Assembly: GCF_009766005.1 (NCBI RefSeq)
Contig: NZ_LMUK01000041.1
Coordinates: 1 to 64,000, forward strand
Source: Bradyrhizobium sp. S69
Lineage (GTDB): Bacteria; Pseudomonadota; Alphaproteobacteria; Rhizobiales; Xanthobacteraceae
DNA length: 64,000 nucleotides
Direction: 5' to 3'
A program made the position numbers and the translations under genes. The notes under the pieces were generated by a model that made no database searches, was not told the DNA's origin, and was given only the letters and a program-made list of their open reading frames with translations. Below, in pieces: positions 9,656 through 17,816 of this stretch (the stretch's first letter is position 1; the number at the start of each line of letters is the position of its first letter).

Positions 9656-10021
9656 ATGTGGGAGTTAACAAAATCGTTCCGGTTCGAGGCCGCGCATGCG
9701 CTGCCGGGAACGACGTTTGGCGCGGCCAGCGAGGAAATCCACGGCCACTCGTTCCGCGCCGAGGTGACCGTGCGCGGCACGCCGGATCCGGCGACCGGGA
9801 TGGTGGTCGATCTCGGCCTGCTCGAACGCAGCATGGCCGACGTGCAAAAGGCGCTCGACCACAAACTGCTCAACAAGATCGAGGCGCTGGGCGCACCGAC
9901 GCTGGAAAACCTCGCGCGCTTCATCTGGGAACGGGTCGAGCATGCCGGCCGCCTCACCCGGGTCAGTGTTCACCGCGACAGCTGCAACGAAAGCTGCGCT
10001 TACTTTGGGCCGCAGGGGTAA
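9656..10021 (+). CDS. queD: QueD/6-pyruvoyl-tetrahydropterin synthase-like protein lacking the usual catalytic Cys
   Basis: Predicted 6-carboxytetrahydropterin synthase-family protein of 121 residues, next to queE and so presumably in queuosine biosynthesis. Zinc ligands His14, His29 and His31 (AAHALP, HGHSF) are present, as is the LDHKLLN motif. Ungapped comparison with E. coli QueD between the two His motifs puts Ser25 where the catalytic Cys should be. The region of the usual VxE Glu reads VSVHRDSC, with no Glu at that place. The ATG at 9656 is preferred; an in-frame TTG lies 4 codons upstream. Whether it makes carboxytetrahydropterin or another pterin is open. Confidence 0.8.
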   Translation: MWELTKSFRFEAAHALPGTTFGAASEEIHGHSFRAEVTVRGTPDPATGMVVDLGLLERSMADVQKALDHKLLNKIEALGAPTLENLARFIWERVEHAGRLTRVSVHRDSCNESCAYFGPQG

Positions 10022-10028
10022 TTTTTGC

Positions 10029-10110
10029 CGTCATCGCGAGGAGCGCTAGCGACGAAGCAATCCAGTCTTGCCTTGTTGTTCTGGATTGCTTCGCTACGCT
10101 CGCAATGACG
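10029..10110. repeat. Palindromic repeat family B, copy 1
   Basis: Inverted repeat with ends CGTCAT(C/T)GCGAGGAGC and GCTCGCAATGACG and inner GAAGCAATCCAG/CTGGATTGCTTC arms. It lies between queD and hemF. Other copies are near 35.84, 46.20, 47.54 and 49.26 kb. Confidence 0.88.
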
Positions 10111-10141
10111 GATCTGGCTTCGTTCGCTCTAGGAATTCTGC

Positions 10142-11029
10142 ATGGACGCCTCTGTCATTGAAGATCAAAAGTCCCGCGCGCGAGGCTGGTTCGAAGCGCT
10201 GCGCGACGACATCTGCATGGCCTTCGAAAAACTCGAGGACGACGCGCCGGCCTCACTCTATCCCGGCGATGCCGGGCGCTTCGTGCGCAGCCCCTGGGAC
10301 CGCGTCGACCATAGCAGCCGGCCTGGCGGCGGCGGCGTGATGTCGATGATGTACGGGCGCCTGTTCGAAAAGGTCGGCGTGCATTGCTCGACCGTGCATG
10401 GTGAGTTCGCGCCCGAATTCCGCGCCCAGATTCAAGGCGCCGGCGAAGACCCGCGATTCTGGGCGTCCGGCGTTTCGGTCATCGCCCATATGCGCAATCC
10501 GCACGTCCCTGCCGTGCACATGAACACGCGCTTCGTGGTGACGACGAAGGCTTGGTTCGGCGGCGGATCGGATCTGACGCCGGTGCTCGAGCGGCGGCGG
10601 AGCCAGGAAGATGTCGACACGATTGCGTTTCATCGGGCGATGGAGACTGCCTGTAGCGGCCATCACGGCGTCGCCGATTACGGCCGCTACAAGAAATGGT
10701 GCGACGACTATTTCTATCTGCCGCATCGCAAGGAAGCCCGCGGCATCGGCGGCATCTTCTACGATCACCACGATTCCGGCGATTGGGATGCCGACTTCGC
10801 CTTTACCCAGGACATCGGCCGTGCGTTTCTCAAGATATACCCCGATCTGGTGCGCCGGAATTTCAAGACGCCCTGGACGCCGGCAGACCGCGAGGAGCAA
10901 TTGGTGCGCCGCGGCCGCTATGTCGAATTCAACCTGCTGTACGATCGTGGCACGACCTTCGGCCTGAAGACCGGCGGCAATGTCGATTCGATCCTGTCGT
11001 CGATGCCGCCGGAAGTGAAATGGCCGTGA
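10142..11029 (+). CDS. hemF: Oxygen-dependent coproporphyrinogen III oxidase
   Basis: Haem biosynthesis enzyme that oxidatively decarboxylates coproporphyrinogen III to protoporphyrinogen IX using O2. The 295 residues match HemF. Characteristic stretches are the SMMYG segment, the PAVHMNTRF motif with its metal-region His, [10 protein letters not shown], and the C-terminal [19 protein letters not shown]. The ATG follows repeat copy B1 closely, so its promoter is probably short or lies in the repeat. The next gene overlaps its end by 10 nt, indicating an operon. Confidence 0.96.
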   Translation: MDASVIEDQKSRARGWFEALRDDICMAFEKLEDDAPASLYPGDAGRFVRSPWDRVDHSSRPGGGGVMSMMYGRLFEKVGVHCSTVHGEFAPEFRAQIQGAGEDPRFWASGVSVIAHMRNPHVPAVHMNTRFVVTTKAWFGGGSDLTPVLERRRSQEDVDTIAFHRAMETACSGHHGVADYGRYKKWCDDYFYLPHRKEARGIGGIFYDHHDSGDWDADFAFTQDIGRAFLKIYPDLVRRNFKTPWTPADREEQLVRRGRYVEFNLLYDRGTTFGLKTGGNVDSILSSMPPEVKWP

Positions 11030-11769
11030 AGACGATGATGCCTTTGCCCCGCGCGATGCTGATCGACATGGACGACACCATCCTGTCGGCCTATGGACGC
11101 CCCGACATCGCCTGGAACAAGATCGCGGAAGAATTCGCCGCGGAGTTGGTACCGCTCCCACCGCAACAGGTCGCCGCGGCGATCCTGACATTCGCGCGTC
11201 AATTCTGGGCCACGGCGGATGCCGCGTGGCGACTGAAACTCACCGAGGCCCGGCAACTGACGGTCAAGGGAGGGTTCGCCGCGCTGGGCGCAGTCCATCA
11301 AACCATCTTGTCGGACGATCTGGCGGTACGGCTGGCCGACCGTTTCACGAGGTTTCGCGAGGAGGAAGCGTTCGTGTTCCCGGGCGCGCATGATGCCATC
11401 GATGCGCTGCGGGCCCGCGGCGTCAAGCTCGCGCTGGTGACCAATGGTGGCGCGGATACCCAGCGCGCCAAGGTCGAGCGCTTTGCGCTGGCGCATCGCT
11501 TCGATCACATCCAGATCGAAGGCGAGCACGGCTTCGGCAAGCCGGAAGCGCGCGCCTATCTGCACGCGATGCAGGCGCTCGGGGTCACCGCGGCCGAGAC
11601 CTGGATGGTCGGCGACAATCTGGAATGGGAAGTCGAGGCGCCGCAGCGGCTCGGCATCTACGCGATCTGGATCGACGTGCACGGCGACGGCCTGCCTGTC
11701 GGCTCCACCGTCAAGCCGGATCGCATCATCCGCTCGCTGAGCGAGTTAGTGCCTGCCGAGCACGGATAA
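11020..11769 (+). CDS. HAD-superfamily hydrolase
   Basis: Haloacid-dehalogenase-type phosphatase, 249 residues. Motif I is DMDDT (nucleophilic Asp), motif II LVTNGG and motif [11 protein letters not shown]. The cap domain lies between motifs I and II, as in YjjG or phosphoglycolate phosphatase relatives. The ATG at 11020 is in frame within the end of hemF and has a GGAAG site; a GTG two codons later is an alternative. The substrate cannot be told from sequence. Confidence 0.85.
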   Translation: MAVKTMMPLPRAMLIDMDDTILSAYGRPDIAWNKIAEEFAAELVPLPPQQVAAAILTFARQFWATADAAWRLKLTEARQLTVKGGFAALGAVHQTILSDDLAVRLADRFTRFREEEAFVFPGAHDAIDALRARGVKLALVTNGGADTQRAKVERFALAHRFDHIQIEGEHGFGKPEARAYLHAMQALGVTAAETWMVGDNLEWEVEAPQRLGIYAIWIDVHGDGLPVGSTVKPDRIIRSLSELVPAEHG

Positions 11770-11774
11770 GGCGT

Positions 11775-11812
11775 TCAGCGCAACGCCGACGAAATCATCA
11801 CCACGCCGCCGA
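11775..11812 (-). pseudogene. Relic of a TauE/SafE C-terminus
   Basis: The minus strand encodes FGGVVMISSALR followed by a stop. The residues GGVVMISSALR are identical to the C-terminal region of the intact TauE/SafE gene 1.2 kb downstream (encoded at 12960-12992), but with several synonymous base differences. The rest of the protein is missing. This suggests the tail of a deleted or decayed paralogue beside the HAD gene. Confidence 0.5.
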
Positions 11813-11880
11813 AGGTGAACGGGCCATAGACCACAATTAAGGATTGCGTTAGGCTCGCGCCCGTCCAGCTGGGGGCGACG

Positions 11881-12933
11881 ATGCAACCCGACGACCTACA
11901 AAACCCGGTGCCGGTTCCGGCGGCCCCTGCACAGGGCACAGGCTTCTGGAAGCGCATCCAGGCCTGGGACAGCCGGCTCTCGATCGCCAAAGGCTTGACC
12001 GCCGTCACCTTGCTGACGAGTTTTTTGGGCGGCTATTTCCAATATCTCAATTCATATGAAGACAAAGTCAGTACGCAGGCCAAGGCCGACATGGCCGACG
12101 CCACCGGCGCCTTCGTCGATATTTCGAATTCGTTTGCCGAAGCGCATATGCTGCAACAGCTGATCTATTTCGACTATGCCGACGCGCTTGCCGACCTGTC
12201 CGACAGCGGCAGCAACGCCATGATTACCGCGGCCGCCCAGGAGGTCTTTCCGAACTACCTCAAGACGCGGATAGCATTGCGCCTGAACAGCAACGTTTTT
12301 GCCCGCAAGGCCGAAATCTACATGGACTGGCCCAGCAACCGCGGCCGCGATCCGGCAACGGCAGACGCTCTCTATCAGGACCCGCTGACCGAAACGCTGC
12401 TCAGAGACTATAATTTCGACTGTAGCGCGCCGGTGAATTCCCCGCATTACGGAACCGCCAATGCCGACGCGCAAGGCAGCGCTCCGCCGAACATCTGCAC
12501 CACCGGGACAGCAGACGATCTGAAAAAGTCCACGGTCAACCTTTGCGCCGTTGATCGGGCAACCGGCAAGATCAATCCCGCCAAACCCGCTATCATGATC
12601 GACTGGCACAGCGCCAAGCATCATGTGGTGACCATGCATTATTGCTTCGAGATGGTGCATAGCGAAATCGAGACCGCGCGCATTTGGGCCTCGAAAAACG
12701 AGGTCAGCGATAAACGAAAAGCCGAGTTCCTGGCCAGGCAGGACAGATATAGCACCCACCTCTATGAGCAGGTGGTCCGGCAGAATGCCTTCATGAGTCT
12801 GGCGATGTCTGAACTTGAGAGAATCCGGGTCAAGTACCGGCCGTCAGGCTTTTTCTGCCACGTGCCGCTGGTTCGCGACGCCATCGGCCTGTTCAGCGGT
12901 CGCTGCACGCCGATACGAACGTCCCAGGGATGA
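11881..12933 (+). CDS. Membrane-anchored protein of unknown function
   Basis: A 350-residue protein that I do not recognise. After a proline-rich N-terminus there is one likely membrane helix at about residues 38-56 (AKGLTAVTLLTSFLGGYFQY), followed by a long, mostly helical soluble region with many acidic and aromatic residues and several cysteines. The middle contains the PSNRGRDPATADALYQDP segment. It has its own ATG with a G-rich site. It lies between the HAD gene and a convergent TauE gene, directly after a relic of a TauE-like C-terminus, so the gene may have been inserted here. No domain can be named. Confidence 0.7.
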   Translation: MQPDDLQNPVPVPAAPAQGTGFWKRIQAWDSRLSIAKGLTAVTLLTSFLGGYFQYLNSYEDKVSTQAKADMADATGAFVDISNSFAEAHMLQQLIYFDYADALADLSDSGSNAMITAAAQEVFPNYLKTRIALRLNSNVFARKAEIYMDWPSNRGRDPATADALYQDPLTETLLRDYNFDCSAPVNSPHYGTANADAQGSAPPNICTTGTADDLKKSTVNLCAVDRATGKINPAKPAIMIDWHSAKHHVVTMHYCFEMVHSEIETARIWASKNEVSDKRKAEFLARQDRYSTHLYEQVVRQNAFMSLAMSELERIRVKYRPSGFFCHVPLVRDAIGLFSGRCTPIRTSQG

Positions 12934-12947
12934 AAGCCCCGATCGCG

Positions 12948-13715
12948 TCAGAGCAACTGCCGTAGCGCCGAGGATATCATCACCACGCCACCGATCATCA
13001 CCGCGACGTCGAGGATCGCGGTGTGGATATGCACCGGCATGCGCTCGACGAACGCCTTCGCCAGAAACGCGCCCGGCAGCGCCACGACCCCGATCAGCAC
13101 CGCGAAGGCCAGCACCTGGGGGCTGACCACGCCGGCCATTCCAAACACCGAAATCTTGATGACGCTGGTCACCAAGGAGACCACCGCGTCGGTAGCGATC
13201 ACGGCGGCGCCTTCCAGGCCCACCGCCATCAACAGCGACAGCAGGATGACGCCGGATCCCGCGGTGCCGCCAACCAGCACGCCGTAACCGACCGCACCGG
13301 CGGCGAGCCCGCTGTTGCCGATCCTGACATCGTGGCGCTTGAGCAGACGGCGCAGCGGCACGCTCAATATCAGCATGGCGCCGATCACCACCGCCGCACC
13401 CGCGCCGCTCAGGCGCGTGTAGCCGTAAGCGCCGAGTGCTGTGGTCAGCGCCGAGGCGCCAACCACAATCAGCGCGCGACGGCGGTCGGCATAACGGAAA
13501 TAGGCGGCGAAACGGCTGAAATTGGTGAAGATCGAGGAGATCGCGATGATCGGCACCACCGGCTCGGCGCCAACCAGCGGCACCAGGACCAGCGGCATCA
13601 GCGCGCCGGTGCCGTAGCCGGCCAGACCGCCGATCACGGAGGCAAACAGCGCCATGCCTGCGACCAGCAACAGTTGGACGATGGAAATATCGGCGAAGCC
13701 GGAAAGGATATTCAA
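12948..13715 (-). CDS. TauE/SafE family membrane transporter
   Basis: Predicted inner-membrane permease of the sulfite exporter TauE/SafE (DUF81) family, 255 residues and about 7-8 hydrophobic segments. The family glycine-rich repeat GGLAGYGTGALMPLVLVPLVG is near the N-terminus, with a second half starting near GTAGSGVILLS. The TTG at 13715 is chosen because it overlaps the cca stop (TTGA) and starts the hydrophobic region sensibly; the longer frame lies inside cca. It is last in a five-gene minus-strand run. The substrate is unknown. Confidence 0.85.
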   Translation of the reverse strand: MNILSGFADISIVQLLLVAGMALFASVIGGLAGYGTGALMPLVLVPLVGAEPVVPIIAISSIFTNFSRFAAYFRYADRRRALIVVGASALTTALGAYGYTRLSGAGAAVVIGAMLILSVPLRRLLKRHDVRIGNSGLAAGAVGYGVLVGGTAGSGVILLSLLMAVGLEGAAVIATDAVVSLVTSVIKISVFGMAGVVSPQVLAFAVLIGVVALPGAFLAKAFVERMPVHIHTAILDVAVMIGGVVMISSALRQLL

Positions 13716-14968
13716 AGCCGATGATCGCGCTTGAAACGGGTGATGGTCTGGTCCGCGATGGCCTCCAGCGCGGGCGCATCGAGCGGAAAATCCGCCGCGA
13801 GCCATGCGTCTTCGGCCAGACCGAGCACATGCCCGAGCGCTGGACCAGCGTCAATGCCGCGACCGACAAAATCGGCGGCCTTCAGCGGGAATTTCGGCGC
13901 ACTCCAGCGGTCCGGCAAGGTGGCAAGGTCGCGCCAGGATGCCGAACTCGCCCGCCCGCCATCCCGGGCCCAGGCCAGCATCAGCCGGTCGCGGTAACGC
14001 TCCGCGCCAAGCCGGTATAGCCGCCGCCGTGCCCGCGCCTCGTCCATCCCGGCCATCCGCCACCAGCGATGGCCCATGGAATCCAGCGCCTTGGTCTCGT
14101 TGTTAGTCAGCCGCAGCCGCGCCGCCAGCCGCCGCGCATCCTCCGACAGCGCGACCGCCAGCGCGCCGAGCCTGCGAATGGCGTTCGGCGGAAGTCCAAG
14201 CGCATGCTCGGCTGCGATCATCGCGGCAAACGCGCCGGTATAGGCGACACCGCCGAAAATCGGCAGCAGCAAGCCGCCATCCGCCATCGCCACGACGGCC
14301 GTCGTAGCGCCTTGCGCCACCATCAGCTTCAGCATTTCCATGCGCATGCGTTCGGCGGAAAGGCCTGCAAGGCCAGCACTTCCGCCGATGCAGGCGAGAT
14401 ATCCCGCGCGATCCGGCTCGCCCGTGCCATAGGCGGCGTGAATTCGGAAGAAGCGGAGGATCCGCAAATAATCCTCGGCGATCCGAAGCTTGGGATCGCC
14501 GATGAAGCGCACGCGCTTGGCCGCGATATCCGAAAGGCCCCCGACATAGTCATGCACCACGCCGTCGGTGCCGACCGACAGGCCATTGATGGTGAAATCG
14601 CGCCGTTCGGCGTCGCGCGCCCAGTCGGTGCCGAACACAACCCTGGCCTTGCGTCCAAAGGTCTCGACGTCCTGCCGCAAGGTGGTGACCTCGAACGGCT
14701 GGGCCTCGACGACCAATGTCACCGTGCCATGCGCGATGCCGGTCGGCACGCTCTTGATGCCGGCGGCCTTGGCGCGGCGGATCACCTCGGCGGGTAACGC
14801 CGTGGTTGCGATGTCGAACTCATTGACCGGAATCCCGAGCAGCGCGTTGCGAACGGCGCCGCCGACCACGCGCGCCTCGGCGCCATCGCCATTCAGCAAC
14901 GCCAGCACGCGGGCGACCGGACCGGAGCTGAGCCAGGGCGCGTCGACGCGCGCGCGCGCGTCCGTCAT
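13712..14968 (-). CDS. cca: CCA-adding tRNA nucleotidyltransferase
   Basis: Adds or repairs the 3' CCA end of tRNA, 418 residues. The class II nucleotidyltransferase signature VVGGAVRNALLG is followed by VNEFDIATTALP, where the usual DxD carboxylate pair reads ExD. The RRDFTINGL and RIAEDYLRILRFFRI motifs of the family follow. The ATG at 14968 overlaps the DUF6111 stop. The position of the gene among DUF6111, CoA pyrophosphatase and DUF1285 genes is common in this group of bacteria, as far as I recall. Confidence 0.94.
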   Translation of the reverse strand: MTDARARVDAPWLSSGPVARVLALLNGDGAEARVVGGAVRNALLGIPVNEFDIATTALPAEVIRRAKAAGIKSVPTGIAHGTVTLVVEAQPFEVTTLRQDVETFGRKARVVFGTDWARDAERRDFTINGLSVGTDGVVHDYVGGLSDIAAKRVRFIGDPKLRIAEDYLRILRFFRIHAAYGTGEPDRAGYLACIGGSAGLAGLSAERMRMEMLKLMVAQGATTAVVAMADGGLLLPIFGGVAYTGAFAAMIAAEHALGLPPNAIRRLGALAVALSEDARRLAARLRLTNNETKALDSMGHRWWRMAGMDEARARRRLYRLGAERYRDRLMLAWARDGGRASSASWRDLATLPDRWSAPKFPLKAADFVGRGIDAGPALGHVLGLAEDAWLAADFPLDAPALEAIADQTITRFKRDHRL

Positions 14969-15228
14969 TTGGCAACTCCGGGAACGAACTTGCCGTTCTC
15001 GACATGCGCCGGAACATAGGTCGAGTTGGTCGATCCGATGGAGAAATGCGCGAGCAGGATGAAACTCGCGATCACAAGCAGCATGGCGCCGATCGCCAGC
15101 CTGGCAATCACATGCAGCGGCCACGATGCCTGCACCAGCAATCCGGAGCGTGATGCGATCAGAAACAGGGCATAGGCCGCGAACGGGATCAGGAAAATTC
15201 CGACTTCGGTGAAAGCCGGACGGATCAT
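14965..15228 (-). CDS. DUF6111 family small membrane protein
   Basis: An 87-residue protein with two hydrophobic helices (about residues 9-27 and 39-63) and a polar C-terminal tail ending NGKFVPGVAK. I recognise it as DUF6111, found beside cca in Rhizobiales. It starts 4 nt inside the upstream Nudix gene and its stop overlaps the cca ATG, so the three are translationally coupled. Function unknown. Confidence 0.85.
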   Translation of the reverse strand: MIRPAFTEVGIFLIPFAAYALFLIASRSGLLVQASWPLHVIARLAIGAMLLVIASFILLAHFSIGSTNSTYVPAHVENGKFVPGVAK

Positions 15229-15896
15229 GAGCGGCAGATCCGCTCATAGAGCACGCGCAGCATTCCCGCGGTCGCACCCCAGATATAATGCTGCTCGAAC
15301 GGCATCGCGTAATACGAACGCATGATGCCGCGGAATTCCTTGTTGTGCACCTGATGGTTCGCCGCATCCATCAGGAACGCCAACGGCACCTCGAACGCAT
15401 CGTCGACCTCGTCTGCACTGATGCGCAGATCGAAGCCCGGCCTGATCCGCGCCACCGTCGGCAGGATGCGAAATCCGAAGCCGGTGCCGTAGAGATCGAG
15501 ATAGCCGATCGGATCGATGAATTCGCGCGCCAGGCCGATTTCCTCCCAGGCTTCGCGCAGCGCCGCATCGAGCGGGGAAGCGTCCTCCGGATCGATCTTG
15601 CCGCCGGGAAACGAAATCTGGCCGGCGTGGTCGTGCAGATGCGCCGCCCGCTGCGTCAGCAGCACGGTCGGCTGCGGATGGTCCACCACCGCGATCAAGA
15701 CCGCCGCGGGCCGGATCGGCTGTTCGCGCGCGATCATTTCCAGCATCCGATCGGTGCCCTGATCGCCGCTCGGCGGAACGATACTGGCATCGGTCAGGCC
15801 CGGCGGGATGTCGAAGCGCAGGCGCGCGTGGGCGCGCGCGAAGAACTCCGCCGAATCGATCAACGCCGGCTCGGTCTTCAGCATCGGTCCGTTCAA
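15225..15896 (-). CDS. Nudix hydrolase, CoA pyrophosphatase type
   Basis: A 223-residue Nudix protein of the NudL/CoA diphosphatase subgroup, expected to hydrolyse CoA and derivatives to phosphopantetheine and ADP. The Nudix box is GGKIDPEDASPLDAALREAWEEIGL-like: Gly, Glu, then REAWEEIG. Upstream is the LLTQRAAHLHDHAGQISFPGG stretch that marks the CoA subgroup. Coupled to both neighbours by 4-nt overlaps. Confidence 0.9.
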   Translation of the reverse strand: MNGPMLKTEPALIDSAEFFARAHARLRFDIPPGLTDASIVPPSGDQGTDRMLEMIAREQPIRPAAVLIAVVDHPQPTVLLTQRAAHLHDHAGQISFPGGKIDPEDASPLDAALREAWEEIGLAREFIDPIGYLDLYGTGFGFRILPTVARIRPGFDLRISADEVDDAFEVPLAFLMDAANHQVHNKEFRGIMRSYYAMPFEQHYIWGATAGMLRVLYERICRS

Positions 15897-16588
15897 GTTG
15901 CGTCCCTCATTTGCTCCGCATCGGCCATCGCGAAAAACCCGCCGCCGGACGCTATCCCGAACATCGCACGACCATCGACCACTCGCTCCTCGCCGATGTC
16001 AACCAGATCATAATAGATCGCCCGCGTTACCTTGGCCCAAAGATCCGCTCGAACGTGAAGATAGGGCGTGAGGCCGCCGTCGGCAGCGGCCTTGAACCGC
16101 AAGCCGTGCGCGGCATCGCAATCGACCCAGTCGTCGACATTGGTGCGGAACCGCAGCAACCGGCCCTCACCCTCGCCCTCCCTCAGCATCTCGACAGCGA
16201 GGAACGGCGCATCGTCGACGCGGATGCCGACCTTCTCCACCGGTGTCACGAGAAAGTGCTTGCCGTCCTCGCGTTTGAGGATGGTCGAAAACAGCCGCAC
16301 CAGCGCCGGTCGCCCGATCGGCGTTCCCAGGTAGAACCAGCTGCCGTCGCTGGCGATTCGCATGTCGAGATCGCCGCAGAACGGCGGATTCCACAGATGG
16401 ACCGGCGGCAGTCCCTTTTGGCCCTTTTCGGCGGGGCTGGCTTTGGCCGCATCGGTGGCCGCAGCGGTGAGGCTTTCAAGACCCATCTTCTCACGGCTCT
16501 TGTTTTCAAGACCCTGATTTTCAAGACCCTGATTTTCAAGATCTTGGCTTTCACGGCCCTGGTCGGTGTTCTGCCCTTGCTTCGCCAT
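15893..16588 (-). CDS. DUF1285 family protein with N-terminal repeats
   Basis: Conserved protein of unknown function, 231 residues. The DUF1285 domain covers about residues 65-231 (LPPVHLWNPPFCGDLDMRI at its start). Ahead of it is a low-complexity polar segment with near-identical heptad-like units QGLEN, encoded by tandem 18-bp repeats at about 16508-16550. The ATG at 16588 (MAKQGQ) has an AAGG site; an upstream in-frame start is less likely. It is first in the minus-strand run, so its promoter lies in 16589-16811. Confidence 0.85.
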   Translation of the reverse strand: MAKQGQNTDQGRESQDLENQGLENQGLENKSREKMGLESLTAAATDAAKASPAEKGQKGLPPVHLWNPPFCGDLDMRIASDGSWFYLGTPIGRPALVRLFSTILKREDGKHFLVTPVEKVGIRVDDAPFLAVEMLREGEGEGRLLRFRTNVDDWVDCDAAHGLRFKAAADGGLTPYLHVRADLWAKVTRAIYYDLVDIGEERVVDGRAMFGIASGGGFFAMADAEQMRDAT

Positions 16589-16811
16589 TGTTTGCCTTAA
16601 AGTTCGAACGTTCAATCTGGCACGATTGGTGCAAGTTCTCCCGATGTGCGCGGAACTAACGTTCTCGCCACATCGTGATGCCGTTCATACCCCGAAAAGC
16701 CGATAATGTGGGGATAGTTTAATTCAACGAATACATGGCCTTCACACAGGTTTAGCATGAGGTTCATGGCATGACGACGCTGGGTAGCGGCGTCTTTAAG
16801 GAGCTGACGGA

Positions 16812-17816
16812 ATGGCTGGCGCAGACAGTGTCGAAAAACTCGAGGACGTGATCGTCCGTTCGGCCGAGCAGGTCGCCGGCCAAATCCGTAGCGCAAAGGA
16901 AGCGATCTCCACCGTTATTTTCGGCCAGGACCGCGTGATCGAAAACACGCTGGTGACGATCCTGTCCGGCGGTCATGCGCTCTTGATCGGCGTGCCGGGC
17001 CTGGCCAAGACCAAGCTGGTGGAAACCTTAGGGATCACGCTGGGCCTGGACGCCAAGCGCATCCAGTTCACGCCGGACCTGATGCCGTCGGATATTCTCG
17101 GCGCCGAGGTGCTGGACGAAAGCAGCAGCGGCAAGCGCTCGTTCCGCTTCATTTCCGGGCCGGTATTCGCGCAGCTTCTGATGGCCGACGAAATCAACCG
17201 CGCCAGCCCGCGCACCCAATCGGCGCTGCTGCAGGCGATGCAGGAGCAGCACATCACGGTGGCCGGTGCGCGGCATGATCTGCCGAAGCCGTTCCATGTG
17301 CTGGCGACGCAAAATCCGCTGGAGCAGGAAGGCACTTATCCGCTGCCCGAAGCGCAGCTCGATCGCTTCCTGATGGAGATCGACGTCGATTATCCGGATC
17401 GCGACGCCGAGCGGCGCATCCTGTTCGAGACCACCGGCGCGGAAGAGACGCTGGCGAAGGCCGCGATGAACGCCGAGATCCTGATCACCGCGCAACGGCT
17501 TGTGCGTCGGCTGCCGGTCGGCGACAGCGTCGTCGAAGCGATCCTGACGCTGGTGCGCTCCGCACGTCCAGGCCCCGACGGCGGCGAGACCGGCAAGCTG
17601 ATCGCGTGGGGACCGGGTCCCCGCGCCAGCCAGTCGCTGATGCTCGCGGTTCGCGCCCGCGCGCTGCTCGACGGCCGTCTTGCGCCCTCGATCGACGACG
17701 TGCTCGATCTGGCTGAGCCGGTTCTCAAGCACCGCATGGCGCTGACGTTCTCCGCGCGCGCTGAAGGACGCACCATTCCCGATGTGATCCGGCAATTGAA
17801 GGCTCGGATCGGTTGA
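16812..17816 (+). CDS. MoxR family AAA ATPase
   Basis: A 334-residue MoxR-type AAA+ ATPase, thought to act as a chaperone that activates or assembles partner complexes. Walker A is GVPGLAKT (residues 60-67) and Walker B is LMADEINRA. The ATG follows AAGGAG with 8-nt spacing. It heads a four-gene set with DUF58, BatA/DUF4159 and a large membrane protein; this MoxR-DUF58 neighbourhood is widely conserved, but its substrate is mostly undefined. Confidence 0.93.
   Translation: MAGADSVEKLEDVIVRSAEQVAGQIRSAKEAISTVIFGQDRVIENTLVTILSGGHALLIGVPGLAKTKLVETLGITLGLDAKRIQFTPDLMPSDILGAEVLDESSSGKRSFRFISGPVFAQLLMADEINRASPRTQSALLQAMQEQHITVAGARHDLPKPFHVLATQNPLEQEGTYPLPEAQLDRFLMEIDVDYPDRDAERRILFETTGAEETLAKAAMNAEILITAQRLVRRLPVGDSVVEAILTLVRSARPGPDGGETGKLIAWGPGPRASQSLMLAVRARALLDGRLAPSIDDVLDLAEPVLKHRMALTFSARAEGRTIPDVIRQLKARIG

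Noticed and set aside
11813..12008. 77-codon minus-strand frame ending in the TauE-like tail as a complete gene
   Set aside because: Its upstream part is antisense to the start of the orphan gene and has no TauE similarity; only the final dozen codons look like a relic.
16508..16550. Tandem 18-bp repeats as a CRISPR or non-coding satellite
   Set aside because: The units are adjacent without spacers and keep the DUF1285 reading frame.
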